A stretch of 57,702 nt of DNA from an uncultured Clostridium sp. Its GTDB lineage: Bacteria > Bacillota > Clostridia > Lachnospirales > Lachnospiraceae. The position numbers and the translations under genes are program-made. The stretch covers positions 1 through 57,702 of the forward strand of contig CAMEWU010000001.1 of assembly GCA_945946715.1 (NCBI GenBank). Direction: 5' to 3'. Shown here piece after piece: positions 34,610 through 44,028 of the stretch. The first letter of the stretch is position 1. The number at the start of each line of letters is the position of its first letter. The notes under the pieces were generated by a model. It worked only from the letters and a program-made list of their open reading frames with translations, had not been told where the DNA came from and made no database searches.

Positions 34610-36349
34610 ATGAAGTTCAACCAAAGACTAAATGAGTATATTGAGGAATTACAATGTTCTGCCAAAGAGCTGGCAGAAGCATCCCGGCTTTCAGCAACGG
34701 TTGTCAGCAGATACCGGACAGGTGAGCGTGTTCCGGCAGCAGACAGTGAACAGCTTCAGAAGCTGGTATCCGGTATTGTGAATGTGGCTCAAAGCAAAGG
34801 AAAGAATGAACTGGAAAAAGAAATCGTTTTTCAGGAATTGGCGGACACATTAAAAGAGAATGATTGGAATTATGATATATTTTTGAAGCATTTTAATGCA
34901 ATTATACTGGTTCTTAATATCAATATAGCTGAGATGGCAAGGGGAATTAATTACGATGCCTCCTATATCAGCCGGATTCGTTCCGGTCAGCGCCATCCTG
35001 CTAATATGGAGAATTTTATTGAAAACATTAGTCAATTTATTGTAAAAAGATATAATAAAACTACAGATTTAGAAATCGTAGCACCATTATTGAATGTAAG
35101 TGTAGCTGATATAGAAGCAGAACCAAGATATCTGGCAGCATTGCTGGAATGGTTTTATAGCGAAGAATCCTCACAAAAGAAGGATGATATCAGTGAGTTT
35201 TTGAAACAAGTAGATGAATTTGATTTAGATGAGTATATTAAGGCCATTCATTTTGATGAAATGAAAGTACCACCGGCTCTACCTGTTCAGTTACCAACTT
35301 CAAAGAATTATTATGGGCTGGAAGCTATGAAAACAGGAACTTTGGATTTCCTGAAAGCGACGGTAATGGCAAAAAGCATGGAAGATGTATATGTGTTGGA
35401 TGATACGCCTATCGCAGATAAAGCAAAAGACTCTGATTTTCCAAAAAAGTGGATGTTTGGCATTGCAATGGTGTTAAAGAAAGGCTTACATATCCACATG
35501 GTTCATAATTTAAACAGGCCATTTGAGGAAATGATGTTAGGTCTGGAAGCTTGGATACCCCTTTATATGACGGGACAGGTTTCTCCGTATTATTTAAAAG
35601 GAGTTCACAATCAGGTGTTTGGGCATTTTCTGTATACGTCAGGAGTTGCTGCCTTATCCGGGGAAAGTATTGCAGACTATCATGACCATGGGAAATATTA
35701 TTTGACGAAAAACCGGACAGAACTTTCGTATTACCGCCAACGTTCAAAAGATATTATCAGTCAGGCAAATCCGTTGATGGAGATATATCGAAAGGCAGAA
35801 GAAGATACATTTCAGGCGTTTTTGAATCGTGATGCATTAGAAGATGGCTCCCGGCATGAATTGTTGTCGGCATTGCCAATTTATACGATTTCAGATGATT
35901 TATTAGTGCGTATGCTTCAACGGAATGGGATAGATAATGAGGAGCAACAGCAAATCATACAGAAAGTCAATGAGTTAAAGCGTATTACAGAAGAGATTTT
36001 GAAAAAGAATCCAATCCGCACAGAGATTCCGGAACCTACCAAAAAGGAATTTCAAGAGCATCCCATGCGCTTGTCATTATCAGGGATATTCTATGAGCAG
36101 GAAATTGTTTATACTTATGAAGAGTATCTGGAACATCTGGAGCAGACGAAAACGTTTGCAGAAATTCAGAAGAACTATAGTTTGCAGCGAATGAAAGTGG
36201 AAGCGTTCCGAAATATCCAGATAACCATTCATGAAGGAAAATGGGCAATGGTATCCAAGAATAAATGTCCGGCAATACATTTTGTAATCCGGCATCCGAA
36301 GCTATGTAATGCATTAGAGAATATGGTAACACCAATGATAGAACCATAA
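34610..36349 (+). CDS. Large protein with two helix-turn-helix domains and an unknown C-terminal domain
   Basis: 579 aa from ATG 34610 (AGGAGTAAGGAAAG upstream); ATG 34580 is an alternative. Residues about 5-55 (CSAKELAEASRLSATVVSRY) and about 95-145 (NINIAEMARGINYDASYISR) are two XRE/Cro-like HTH units. The remaining 400 residues have no family I recognise. They contain HIHMVHNLNRPFEEM and YYLKGVHNQVFGHFLYTSG, with many aromatic residues, and no membrane segment. It may be a DNA-binding regulator with a sensory or enzymatic C domain. Monocistronic; target unknown. Confidence 0.7.
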   Translation: MKFNQRLNEYIEELQCSAKELAEASRLSATVVSRYRTGERVPAADSEQLQKLVSGIVNVAQSKGKNELEKEIVFQELADTLKENDWNYDIFLKHFNAIILVLNINIAEMARGINYDASYISRIRSGQRHPANMENFIENISQFIVKRYNKTTDLEIVAPLLNVSVADIEAEPRYLAALLEWFYSEESSQKKDDISEFLKQVDEFDLDEYIKAIHFDEMKVPPALPVQLPTSKNYYGLEAMKTGTLDFLKATVMAKSMEDVYVLDDTPIADKAKDSDFPKKWMFGIAMVLKKGLHIHMVHNLNRPFEEMMLGLEAWIPLYMTGQVSPYYLKGVHNQVFGHFLYTSGVAALSGESIADYHDHGKYYLTKNRTELSYYRQRSKDIISQANPLMEIYRKAEEDTFQAFLNRDALEDGSRHELLSALPIYTISDDLLVRMLQRNGIDNEEQQQIIQKVNELKRITEEILKKNPIRTEIPEPTKKEFQEHPMRLSLSGIFYEQEIVYTYEEYLEHLEQTKTFAEIQKNYSLQRMKVEAFRNIQITIHEGKWAMVSKNKCPAIHFVIRHPKLCNALENMVTPMIEP

Positions 36350-36373
36350 CGTATATAGATTATGAAAATGAAA

Positions 36374-36400
36374 AAGGGCGTTCAATAGAACGCCCTTCTT
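36374..36400. terminator. Bidirectional terminator between convergent genes
   Basis: AAGGGCGTTC (36374-36383), loop AATA, GAACGCCCTT (36388-36397), flanked by A and T residues on either side, serving the HTH gene and the surface-protein gene. Confidence 0.85.
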
Positions 36401-36420
36401 GTATGTGATGAATGATGTAC

Positions 36421-39400
36421 TTATTCTATCCATGCACCATCTTTATTCAAAGTATAACCGTCAATGACAGTATCATATGCCATTTCGCCGGACTCTTTCA
36501 GATAATACCAGGTTCCGCCATCATTGAACCAACCGGTCTTCATAGAACCGGAAGCATCCAGATAATACCAGTTATCATCCAACTTCAACCAGCCGGTCTT
36601 CATAGCACCGGACTCTGTGAGATAATACCAGGTTCCACCGTCGTTAATCCATCCCGTTGCCATAGCACCGGAATTGGTTAAGTAGTACCAGGTTCCACCG
36701 TTCTGAAGCCAACCGGTCTTCATTGCACCGGAAGCATCAAAGTAGAACCAGTCATTATTAATTTGCTTCCAGCCGGTTGCCATCCATCCGTCTGCATCAA
36801 AGTAATACCAGGTTCCGCCAATTCCCTTCCAAGTACTGGTTGGGTAAGTTGCGTCTGCATACTGATACCACCATTTGTTCCCGGACTGTTTCCAGCCTTC
36901 CTGTACCGGATTTTGAACCCAGGCTCCTGAAGAACCTACATAGCTTCCTCCAATCCAGGTAGATTCTGCCATTTTACCGTTGCTCTGGAAATAATACCAT
37001 GTACCGTTAATTAACTGCCAACCGGTCAACATTGCTCCTGAACTATCCAGATAATACCAGGTTCCGTCAATTTCCTGCCAGCCGGTTTGCATAACAGCAT
37101 CCTTGTTGAAATAATACCAGATGCTGTTGATTTCTTTCCAGTCTGTGACAGCAACGCCGGTATCATCTAAATAGTACCATGCGGTATCTTCTTCATACCA
37201 CTGGCTGGTAACGATTTTGCCATCCTTATATAAGACCTTGGTTCCGTCTTCCTTTACATACCATCCATTGTCCGGAATTGCCGGTGTTGGATCCGCCGGA
37301 GTTGAAGGTGTTGGATTCTCCGGAGTTGGAGGTGTTGGATCCGCCGGAGTTGGAGGTGTTGGATCTTTTTCTGTTGTTTTATAAGCAATTGCATATTTTG
37401 AAAAGCTGTCTGTTTTAAAGGTGACTGTCTTTGCAGCAGCATCGTATGTAGCAGAAATTACCTCATAAGTACCATCGTGCTTCTGGTGTACAATTTCAAC
37501 ATCATCCGGCAACTCTTCTGATACAGTCAGAGAAATGGTTGCTTCATTTGTTAAATCTGTAATTTCAGTCGACCATACATCCTCCTCGCTTCCTCTGTAT
37601 ACAACATTGTTAAGATTCAAATCAAGATATGAATCAATGGAATATCCATTGGCAGCGGTTGTAAAGCCGGAAACATCTGTGGCTGTAGGCTGAACATCAT
37701 CAACACTTAGAACCGCAGTACCCATTGAGAATTCATCTGCATTTTCAGCATTAATTCCGATGCTACCGGTTGAAATTGCCGTAGAGCTTGTAGCTACTTT
37801 ATCCTCTACCGGTGCACAAGTTGCACCAAGGTGACAGTTGCCATTTGCAATGGTAAATGTATATTCTGCAACCTTATCCGGATTCGAACCAAACGCACCA
37901 CCATTTGGACCAAATGTTACAACCTGATAACCATATCTAGGAACTAATCGTACGGTAAGCTTACCACCTGCAATCAGAGTTGCTTCACCACGGTTTGGAT
38001 CTTCACTAAAACTTAAGTAAGCGTGATTGGCATTATTCATATCTTCCAGGTTATCATATGTTATTGTCTGACCTGCTCTATCCTGATATGAAAAACTTAC
38101 GAATTCTACAAGTGTGTGATCCAGGAATTGATCCGAACCTGCATCTTCTTCCAGATTGGACCATAGGAAGTTACCGGTTGGGAAATATCGATTCTGCGCG
38201 TCAATCTGTTCCTCACTACAGGTAAATTCTATCATTATTTCTAATACTCCATCTGCCATACTGTCAGGTATCACAAAGGAAAGACCGCTTTCGGATACCA
38301 AATCATCACGATTTGGATTTCCAATTGTATCCCAATCAACATCAACGCCATTAAATTTCATTCCAAAATAATCTAATTCAAAACCATCATTTGGCTTTGC
38401 ATATATGGTGAATGTCTTTCCCGGTGTTAATGAAGAAGGGTAGGTTACATCATTCGCTGATATATCCGGATAATTGTATGTGTCATATTTGTATCCAACA
38501 GTTCCGTTGATAGCATTCCGCACCTGAAAATGGATTGCATCCGCTCCAGAACCATAAGTACTTTCTGAACCAATAATTTCCATATTTGCAGTAACATTAT
38601 AGGTATCAGCATATGGTACAGTCAGAATAAATGATATTGTCTGAGACTGACCATTCAAATCCATGGCTTCAAGAATATCCCATTCACGAGTAGCTTCATT
38701 GGAACCCGGGATCTGACTTGAGTAATCTACGCCATTAATTTTAATTTCAGTATATCGCATATTAATTTGATTCACGAATTCAAATTCTACTGCATGAGAT
38801 CCTCCTACCTTTGGAGTAGCTGGATCCGCTGCATTATATGGATAAGTAACGAAAGGTTTTTGCGTAACAATATCCATTTGAGATCCTTCATCATAAGAAC
38901 GCTCCTGTGCATCTGCCCCGTTTATGTAATAAATTGCAGTAACAGGGAGACCGGCACCATCATGTAAATCTGTACCGCTAAAATGAATAGTGGAAGTTTT
39001 ATTTCCATCAAAATTGTATTCTTTCGATGCACCAGAGCCAGCGTGGCCACCGCCACCAGGCTGAGGGTCATTGCCACCATTGTCAGAACCAAAGCCAAAT
39101 TCTACTTCAAAGCTGGAATTTGCAACGGTACGTCCTTCATCCAATAAATCAGATAAATCAATTGTTACGCCATCGTTGCCTGTAAAACTTTCTGCTTCAT
39201 TGCCGGTTGTGCTATACTTACTTGCACCATTCACCCGAACGTTGACTCCTCTTCCTGCGTCAAGAGTATAGCCGCCATTTGGTTCGAATTTAAGTGTGAT
39301 GTTATTTGATGCACTTACATTCACTGAAGCATAGGAATTGGTTTCCGCTGTCTCAGCCACCATTGTAAAGTTCGAATCACCATCCAGCTTGTACCATATA

Positions 39401-39897
39401 TGACCGCCGGTCACTGCATTATCTTGACACTTAAAAGAAACTGTGCCTGGTTCTGCAGGCTGAGGGTCACCACCGCCACCGCCAGCACCGTTGTCAACTC
39501 CAAACTCTACATCATTAAGCGCTGTATTACTTGTGATGGCATAGCCCGCTTCGCTAATAAGAGCATTCTTGATTGTGCTCTCAGAATCGGTTTCAAGTAA
39601 ATTAGTATCGCCCTGTTTTAGTTGAATACCGGTCCAATCAACCTTATAACCCCCATTTGGAACAATTCTTACGGCAACCGCAGTCTGTGTGCCTTCGGTG
39701 TAATCTGTCCATCCAGAATTGTCAGTTGCTTTGTACTGCACCGTACCTTCCCCTTTATCAGCTTCACTCCGAAAAGTAACGGATAGGGTGACGACTTCTG
39801 CATGTACAGGAACAATTGGCTGACTACTCATAATAATGGAAAAAGCCATTAAAGCACTGAGAAGTCCCGCCAGTTTTCGTTTGACCTTTAACTTCAT
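36421..39897 (-). CDS. Secreted surface protein with choline-binding-type wall-binding repeats
   Basis: 1158 aa. Signal peptide (about 1-33, ending VHAEV). The central part (about 35-830) has several beta-rich modules resembling bacterial repeat and InlB-B-type domains, separated by Gly- or Pro-rich linkers such as GGGGGDPQPAEPG. A Pro/Thr linker (PTPPTPADPTPP) at about 860-895 leads to ten or eleven CW_binding_1 repeats of the type TGWKQINNDWFYFDASG to the C terminus. Such repeats bind choline or wall glycans non-covalently. Many Tyr and Trp are conserved. Likely an adhesin or scaffold; partner unknown. Monocistronic, with terminator. Confidence 0.88.
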   Translation of the reverse strand: MKLKVKRKLAGLLSALMAFSIIMSSQPIVPVHAEVVTLSVTFRSEADKGEGTVQYKATDNSGWTDYTEGTQTAVAVRIVPNGGYKVDWTGIQLKQGDTNLLETDSESTIKNALISEAGYAITSNTALNDVEFGVDNGAGGGGGDPQPAEPGTVSFKCQDNAVTGGHIWYKLDGDSNFTMVAETAETNSYASVNVSASNNITLKFEPNGGYTLDAGRGVNVRVNGASKYSTTGNEAESFTGNDGVTIDLSDLLDEGRTVANSSFEVEFGFGSDNGGNDPQPGGGGHAGSGASKEYNFDGNKTSTIHFSGTDLHDGAGLPVTAIYYINGADAQERSYDEGSQMDIVTQKPFVTYPYNAADPATPKVGGSHAVEFEFVNQINMRYTEIKINGVDYSSQIPGSNEATREWDILEAMDLNGQSQTISFILTVPYADTYNVTANMEIIGSESTYGSGADAIHFQVRNAINGTVGYKYDTYNYPDISANDVTYPSSLTPGKTFTIYAKPNDGFELDYFGMKFNGVDVDWDTIGNPNRDDLVSESGLSFVIPDSMADGVLEIMIEFTCSEEQIDAQNRYFPTGNFLWSNLEEDAGSDQFLDHTLVEFVSFSYQDRAGQTITYDNLEDMNNANHAYLSFSEDPNRGEATLIAGGKLTVRLVPRYGYQVVTFGPNGGAFGSNPDKVAEYTFTIANGNCHLGATCAPVEDKVATSSTAISTGSIGINAENADEFSMGTAVLSVDDVQPTATDVSGFTTAANGYSIDSYLDLNLNNVVYRGSEEDVWSTEITDLTNEATISLTVSEELPDDVEIVHQKHDGTYEVISATYDAAAKTVTFKTDSFSKYAIAYKTTEKDPTPPTPADPTPPTPENPTPSTPADPTPAIPDNGWYVKEDGTKVLYKDGKIVTSQWYEEDTAWYYLDDTGVAVTDWKEINSIWYYFNKDAVMQTGWQEIDGTWYYLDSSGAMLTGWQLINGTWYYFQSNGKMAESTWIGGSYVGSSGAWVQNPVQEGWKQSGNKWWYQYADATYPTSTWKGIGGTWYYFDADGWMATGWKQINNDWFYFDASGAMKTGWLQNGGTWYYLTNSGAMATGWINDGGTWYYLTESGAMKTGWLKLDDNWYYLDASGSMKTGWFNDGGTWYYLKESGEMAYDTVIDGYTLNKDGAWIE
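37272..37364 (-). repeat. Short tandem repeat coding the Pro/Thr linker
   Basis: Near-identical 24-bp units (GGTGTTGGATCCGCCGGAGT type) repeat about four times, coding PTPPTPADP-like linker. In-frame copy-number change would alter linker length only. Confidence 0.8.
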
Positions 39898-40014
39898 TTA
39901 ATCACTCTCCTTGTTTATTTTTGTTCATCAATAATAATGACATACTATTATTACAAACTACCTATATCTTACCAAAATCCTTATTTTTCAACTATATTTT
40001 TACCGTTAATGGCA

Positions 40015-40042
40015 TTGACAAATCTGGCAATTCTGTTATCAT
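40015..40042 (+). promoter_or_regulatory. Promoter of the MATE gene
   Basis: TTGACA (40015-40020), 16-bp spacer, TATCAT (40037-40042), 25 bp before the start. Confidence 0.6.
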
Positions 40043-40067
40043 GATACAGCATGGAAGGAAGGTTTTT

Positions 40068-41495
40068 ATGAAACAGGCAAAAGGCTTACATTACTTAAAA
40101 CAAACATTTATCGGAGACCGGGCATTTTATAAGATGGTATTATCCATTGTGGTTCCTATTATCATACAGAATGGCATTACGAACTTTGTCAGTCTGTTAG
40201 ATAATATTATGGTTGGACAGATTGGAACGGAACAGATGTCAGGAGTTGCCATTGTAAACCAACTGATTTTTGTATATAATCTGTGTATTTTTGGTGGCTT
40301 GGCCGGTGCGGGTATCTTTACTGCACAGTATTTTGGACAGAAGGATCAGGAAGGTATCCGTCATACGTTCCGCTATAAGATTTGGATGGCATTAATCTTA
40401 ACCATAACAGCCATTCTCATATTTCTTATATTAGGAGAATCATTGATTCAGATGTATCTCAACGGAAGCAATGACGGTGGCAATCTGGAACTGGCACTGG
40501 AATATGGGCGACAGTACATGAATATTATGCTGATAGGATTGCCTCCGTTTATGATGGTACAGATTTATGCCAGCACCCTTCGGGAGTGTGGTGAGACTAA
40601 GGTGCCGATGAAAGCCGGAATTACAGCAGTCATGGTAAACCTTGTATTTAATTATCTGCTGATTTACGGAAAATTCGGACTGCCGAAATTAGGGGTAGCC
40701 GGTGCTGCAATAGCAACCGTATTATCCAGATATGTAGAAGCAGTGATTGTGATTATGTGGACCCATCGGCATCCGGAGAAGAACCTATATATTACCGGCA
40801 TATACCGTACATTACAAGTGCCATGGCATCTGGCAAAGAAGTATTTTATAAAGGGAATGCCGTTGCTGGTAAATGAGACGCTTTGGGCATCGGGAATGGC
40901 GGTTCTGACTCAGTGTTATTCCCTTCGGGGGCTAAGTGTGGTTGCCGGGCTAAATATTGCCAATACCATTAATAATGTCTTTAATGTTGTATTTATCGCC
41001 ATGGGAGATGCCATTGCCATTGTGATTGGACAACTGCTGGGAGCAGGGAAAATGAAAGAGGCCAGAGATTCGGATAATAAGATGATTGCCTTTTCCATAT
41101 TCAGTTGTATTATTATTGCGGGAATTATGCTGTTGATTTCCCCGTTGTTTCCACAGCTTTATAATACCACAGAGCAGGCGAGAACTTTAGCCAGACAGAT
41201 TATGATGGTACAGGCAATATTTATGCCGCAGGCTGCTTTTATGCATGCCGCATATTTTACCTTGCGTTCCGGGGGAAAAACTCTGGTTACGTTCTTATTT
41301 GACAGTGTATTTGTCTGGTGCGTCAGTGTGCCGATTGCTTATATCTTAAGCCGGTATACGGACTTGTATGTTGTCTGGATTCTGGTTGCTGTGCAGATAG
41401 GAGATTGGATTAAATGTCTGATTGGTTTTATTCTGGTGAAGAAAGGTGTCTGGATTCAGAATATTGTAGGTGGAGAGATAGAAAAATCAAAGTAA
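40068..41495 (+). CDS. MATE-family multidrug/metabolite exporter
   Basis: 475 aa from ATG 40068 (GGAAGG upstream), giving the usual MATE length; the frame is open upstream but that part includes the promoter. About 12 membrane helices in two bundles, with VPIIIQNGITNFVSLLDNI near the N terminus and the cation-exchange-type pattern repeated in the second half (GMPLLVNETLWASG). It should expel cationic compounds or metabolites using a sodium or proton gradient. Monocistronic; substrate unknown. Confidence 0.92.
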   Translation: MKQAKGLHYLKQTFIGDRAFYKMVLSIVVPIIIQNGITNFVSLLDNIMVGQIGTEQMSGVAIVNQLIFVYNLCIFGGLAGAGIFTAQYFGQKDQEGIRHTFRYKIWMALILTITAILIFLILGESLIQMYLNGSNDGGNLELALEYGRQYMNIMLIGLPPFMMVQIYASTLRECGETKVPMKAGITAVMVNLVFNYLLIYGKFGLPKLGVAGAAIATVLSRYVEAVIVIMWTHRHPEKNLYITGIYRTLQVPWHLAKKYFIKGMPLLVNETLWASGMAVLTQCYSLRGLSVVAGLNIANTINNVFNVVFIAMGDAIAIVIGQLLGAGKMKEARDSDNKMIAFSIFSCIIIAGIMLLISPLFPQLYNTTEQARTLARQIMMVQAIFMPQAAFMHAAYFTLRSGGKTLVTFLFDSVFVWCVSVPIAYILSRYTDLYVVWILVAVQIGDWIKCLIGFILVKKGVWIQNIVGGEIEKSK

Positions 41496-41509
41496 GGGAC
41501 CGGAATGCA

Positions 41510-41546
41510 GAAGGAGACAGAACCTCTATGAGGAACTGTCTCCTTC
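41510..41546. terminator. Hairpin at the convergent ends of the MATE and exosortase operons
   Basis: GAAGGAGACAG (41510-41520) pairs with CTGTCTCCTTC (41536-41546) with an inner CCTC/GAGG stem. It overlaps the last codons of the PTPS-related gene. No long T run, so termination is likely but not certain. Confidence 0.55.
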
Positions 41547-43994
41547 AGTGTGATAGGGACGTTTTCTTCGCTGAATATATACTATCATGCCGGCACCAAG
41601 AAGAAGTCCCAATAGGGATACTATGCTACCGGTCAGCAGATGAGGATATACAATGTGTAATGTAACCTGTGGTTCATCTATGACCAGTAGATTATTTTCG
41701 TTATGAATGGCTTGCTGTGTCCGGAAATTATCCTGAAAAGCAAGGGTAGTATTTACCGGTACCTTTTCGCTTTCAATGATTATGGTATTTCCCTCCATAG
41801 AAATAGAAATTGGAATTATTTCCCGGTTCGGTATCTGGCTGTATTTTAATTGAAAACAGTCATCTAAGATACTCCATAAGTCCGGATTGTCTGTGTTCAT
41901 GGCAAAGTAAGCCAGGTTCAGACCCAGATAGTATATGTTTTCGTTGGAAGAGTCATAGCTTAAAAATGGTATAATTTCTCCGCCTTCATTGATATAACCT
42001 AAGACCTGATCCGGTTCATTGGTATATCCGGTAAGCCATTCCTCAGAACCTTCCGGAAACTGTCCTGCAGCAATGCTGTCATTCTTGTAGTGGAGATTCG
42101 GAAAAGTATGGGTCAAAGTAATGGTGTCCTGTGTTATTCCCAAAAAGGTCTTTTCCATCCGCCCATTTTCCGGAATGTGGGCACAGTCAATAACAATTCG
42201 TGTACCCTGATTTGCTACCGTTTGTAGCAGGGATTCTGCTTCTTTTTGATTGTGATAGGAGAATCCACTTAAAAACAAAGTATCATATGCGGTTAATTCT
42301 TCCACAGAATAATCGTCGATATAATTGGACATCCCGGTTGTAAAAGTCGGATAATAAATGGACAAGGCGGCTCCGTATTCTCCGATGGTAAGGCCGGAAT
42401 ATTCAGTTGCTACACCAAAGGTTTCCGGTGTGCTGGCTTGGAATAAGTAGGTGGCCTCAGTTTCTTCAATTAACTCATATCCACAGGCTTTTGCAGCATC
42501 CAGCAGCTGTTTCTCCTGATGAACAAGAGATTTTCGAACCATTACGGCATCATCTCCTAATTCAATGCTGCGGTCGAACACATAGAGATATTCTTCCCGT
42601 TCCAAAGCTTCATTTACCAGCATAATATTCTGAGCAGTAGCAGCTCCCTGCCAAGCCCATCCAAAGGTATAATCTACAGCATCGTCACCGGTTACCATGC
42701 TCCAGGATGGATAAGAACCAAAGCTGCTTAAGTCCATTAAACTCCCCCGCTGTTGAACATGTTCTTTTAATAATAGGCTGTCTGTTTTAGCAACTTCTGG
42801 AGCCGGTGTATAGTATCGGGGCAGACAAGCCAGTGAAACAGCACTGTCTGCAATCATCAAAGACATAAATAGGATGGCATATTTCTTTCTTAATGTGTTC
42901 CATTCCAGCAGAGACAACAAGAAACAGGCATAAGCAAGAGCATTAAAGCGGGTCATCCAAAGAAATTCTCCCAAAGGAATATGTCTGGTAACCGTAGCTG
43001 CTGCCGGGGTAGTACCCAGCAGGACAAGTAGTGCAAAACAGAAACCGGCTTTCTGTTTTTTATTTGCCAGTAAAATACCCAATATGGTTATAATCAGAAT
43101 AGATATTCCAAAGTAATATGTGTCCGCCACACCGGTCACCCGGTTTTCAGGATTCAGGGAAGTAGTCAAAGAAAAGGTCAGCAGGTCATGAACCTGTGAG
43201 CTGGAATCACCCATAGAAAGCATACCCCCTGACAAGGCAGGAATAAACCAGATACCGGCTATCAGGATTCCGATTACCATAGCGGTCAAAGCTTCGATAT
43301 CTTGTTGGAAATGACGGTTTAAGAATCCGTCAAAGCATAAGAACAGAAAGCATCCGATTCCTACAATGGCAGTAAACATCAGATGGGTAAAGGTCATAAG
43401 GCTCATGGTCAGCATTAATCCAATAAGACCGGAACGCTGTTGCTTCCGGATGTATCTCCAAAGGAAATAGATTACATAAGGAATCCATACAGATGTCAGA
43501 ATTCGCGGCATATTTCCTTCACAGAAAAATACCCGGATATTATCCGGCAGGAAGGTCCAGAGCAAAGCACAGCCAATGGCAATCACAGGACGCTTACTAT
43601 CCTTTCCCATAAGGAGAAACGGAAAACCGCCGAGGAAGCAGACACAGCCTGCAAACAGATAATAGGCATGTAGAATATCGCCTCCGGTTATCCATTGAAG
43701 CAATGCCATAAAGTAATAAGCCAGTGGTGGCCAGTAACGGTAAAGTTGGATGCCATTATACCACTGAGGAGAATACAGGGGATACCAGTCACCAGCCAGA
43801 ATATGATCATACATATACTTGGATTTATACATATGTCCCCAGACATCATTACCGGAAGGCTCCCAGTGGTTCAACCACAAAAAGGCAGTGAAAGTCATGG
43901 CGGTAAGCAGTAGAAGACCTGCACCAATCCAGAAGAGCAGAGTGGCTTTCTTTTCTATGCTTGGTTGTGTTTGTTTTGGTTGTATTGGTTTCAT
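41526..43994 (-). CDS. PTPS-related polytopic membrane protein of the exosortase G system
   Basis: 822 aa from ATG 43994, where GGAGG lies 10 nt upstream; the longer frame from 44042 overlaps the preceding gene. An N-terminal cytosolic tail is followed by about ten hydrophobic segments up to residue 415, then a soluble extracellular domain (about 420-785) and a final helix with basic tail (about 790-822). The loop WGHMYKSKYMYDHILAGDWYP and YNGIQLYRYWPPLAYY resembles PF10131 (6-pyruvoyl-tetrahydropterin synthase-related) and GT-C glycosyltransferase architecture. The family name is historical; it does not itself look like PTPS. Last gene of the operon, possibly transferring a lipid-linked glycan (inference). 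Confidence 0.75.
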   Translation of the reverse strand: MKPIQPKQTQPSIEKKATLLFWIGAGLLLLTAMTFTAFLWLNHWEPSGNDVWGHMYKSKYMYDHILAGDWYPLYSPQWYNGIQLYRYWPPLAYYFMALLQWITGGDILHAYYLFAGCVCFLGGFPFLLMGKDSKRPVIAIGCALLWTFLPDNIRVFFCEGNMPRILTSVWIPYVIYFLWRYIRKQQRSGLIGLMLTMSLMTFTHLMFTAIVGIGCFLFLCFDGFLNRHFQQDIEALTAMVIGILIAGIWFIPALSGGMLSMGDSSSQVHDLLTFSLTTSLNPENRVTGVADTYYFGISILIITILGILLANKKQKAGFCFALLVLLGTTPAAATVTRHIPLGEFLWMTRFNALAYACFLLSLLEWNTLRKKYAILFMSLMIADSAVSLACLPRYYTPAPEVAKTDSLLLKEHVQQRGSLMDLSSFGSYPSWSMVTGDDAVDYTFGWAWQGAATAQNIMLVNEALEREEYLYVFDRSIELGDDAVMVRKSLVHQEKQLLDAAKACGYELIEETEATYLFQASTPETFGVATEYSGLTIGEYGAALSIYYPTFTTGMSNYIDDYSVEELTAYDTLFLSGFSYHNQKEAESLLQTVANQGTRIVIDCAHIPENGRMEKTFLGITQDTITLTHTFPNLHYKNDSIAAGQFPEGSEEWLTGYTNEPDQVLGYINEGGEIIPFLSYDSSNENIYYLGLNLAYFAMNTDNPDLWSILDDCFQLKYSQIPNREIIPISISMEGNTIIIESEKVPVNTTLAFQDNFRTQQAIHNENNLLVIDEPQVTLHIVYPHLLTGSIVSLLGLLLGAGMIVYIQRRKRPYHTEGDSSS

Positions 43995-44028
43995 AGGTTT
44001 TGTCCTCCATGTAACGGATACAGGTACA

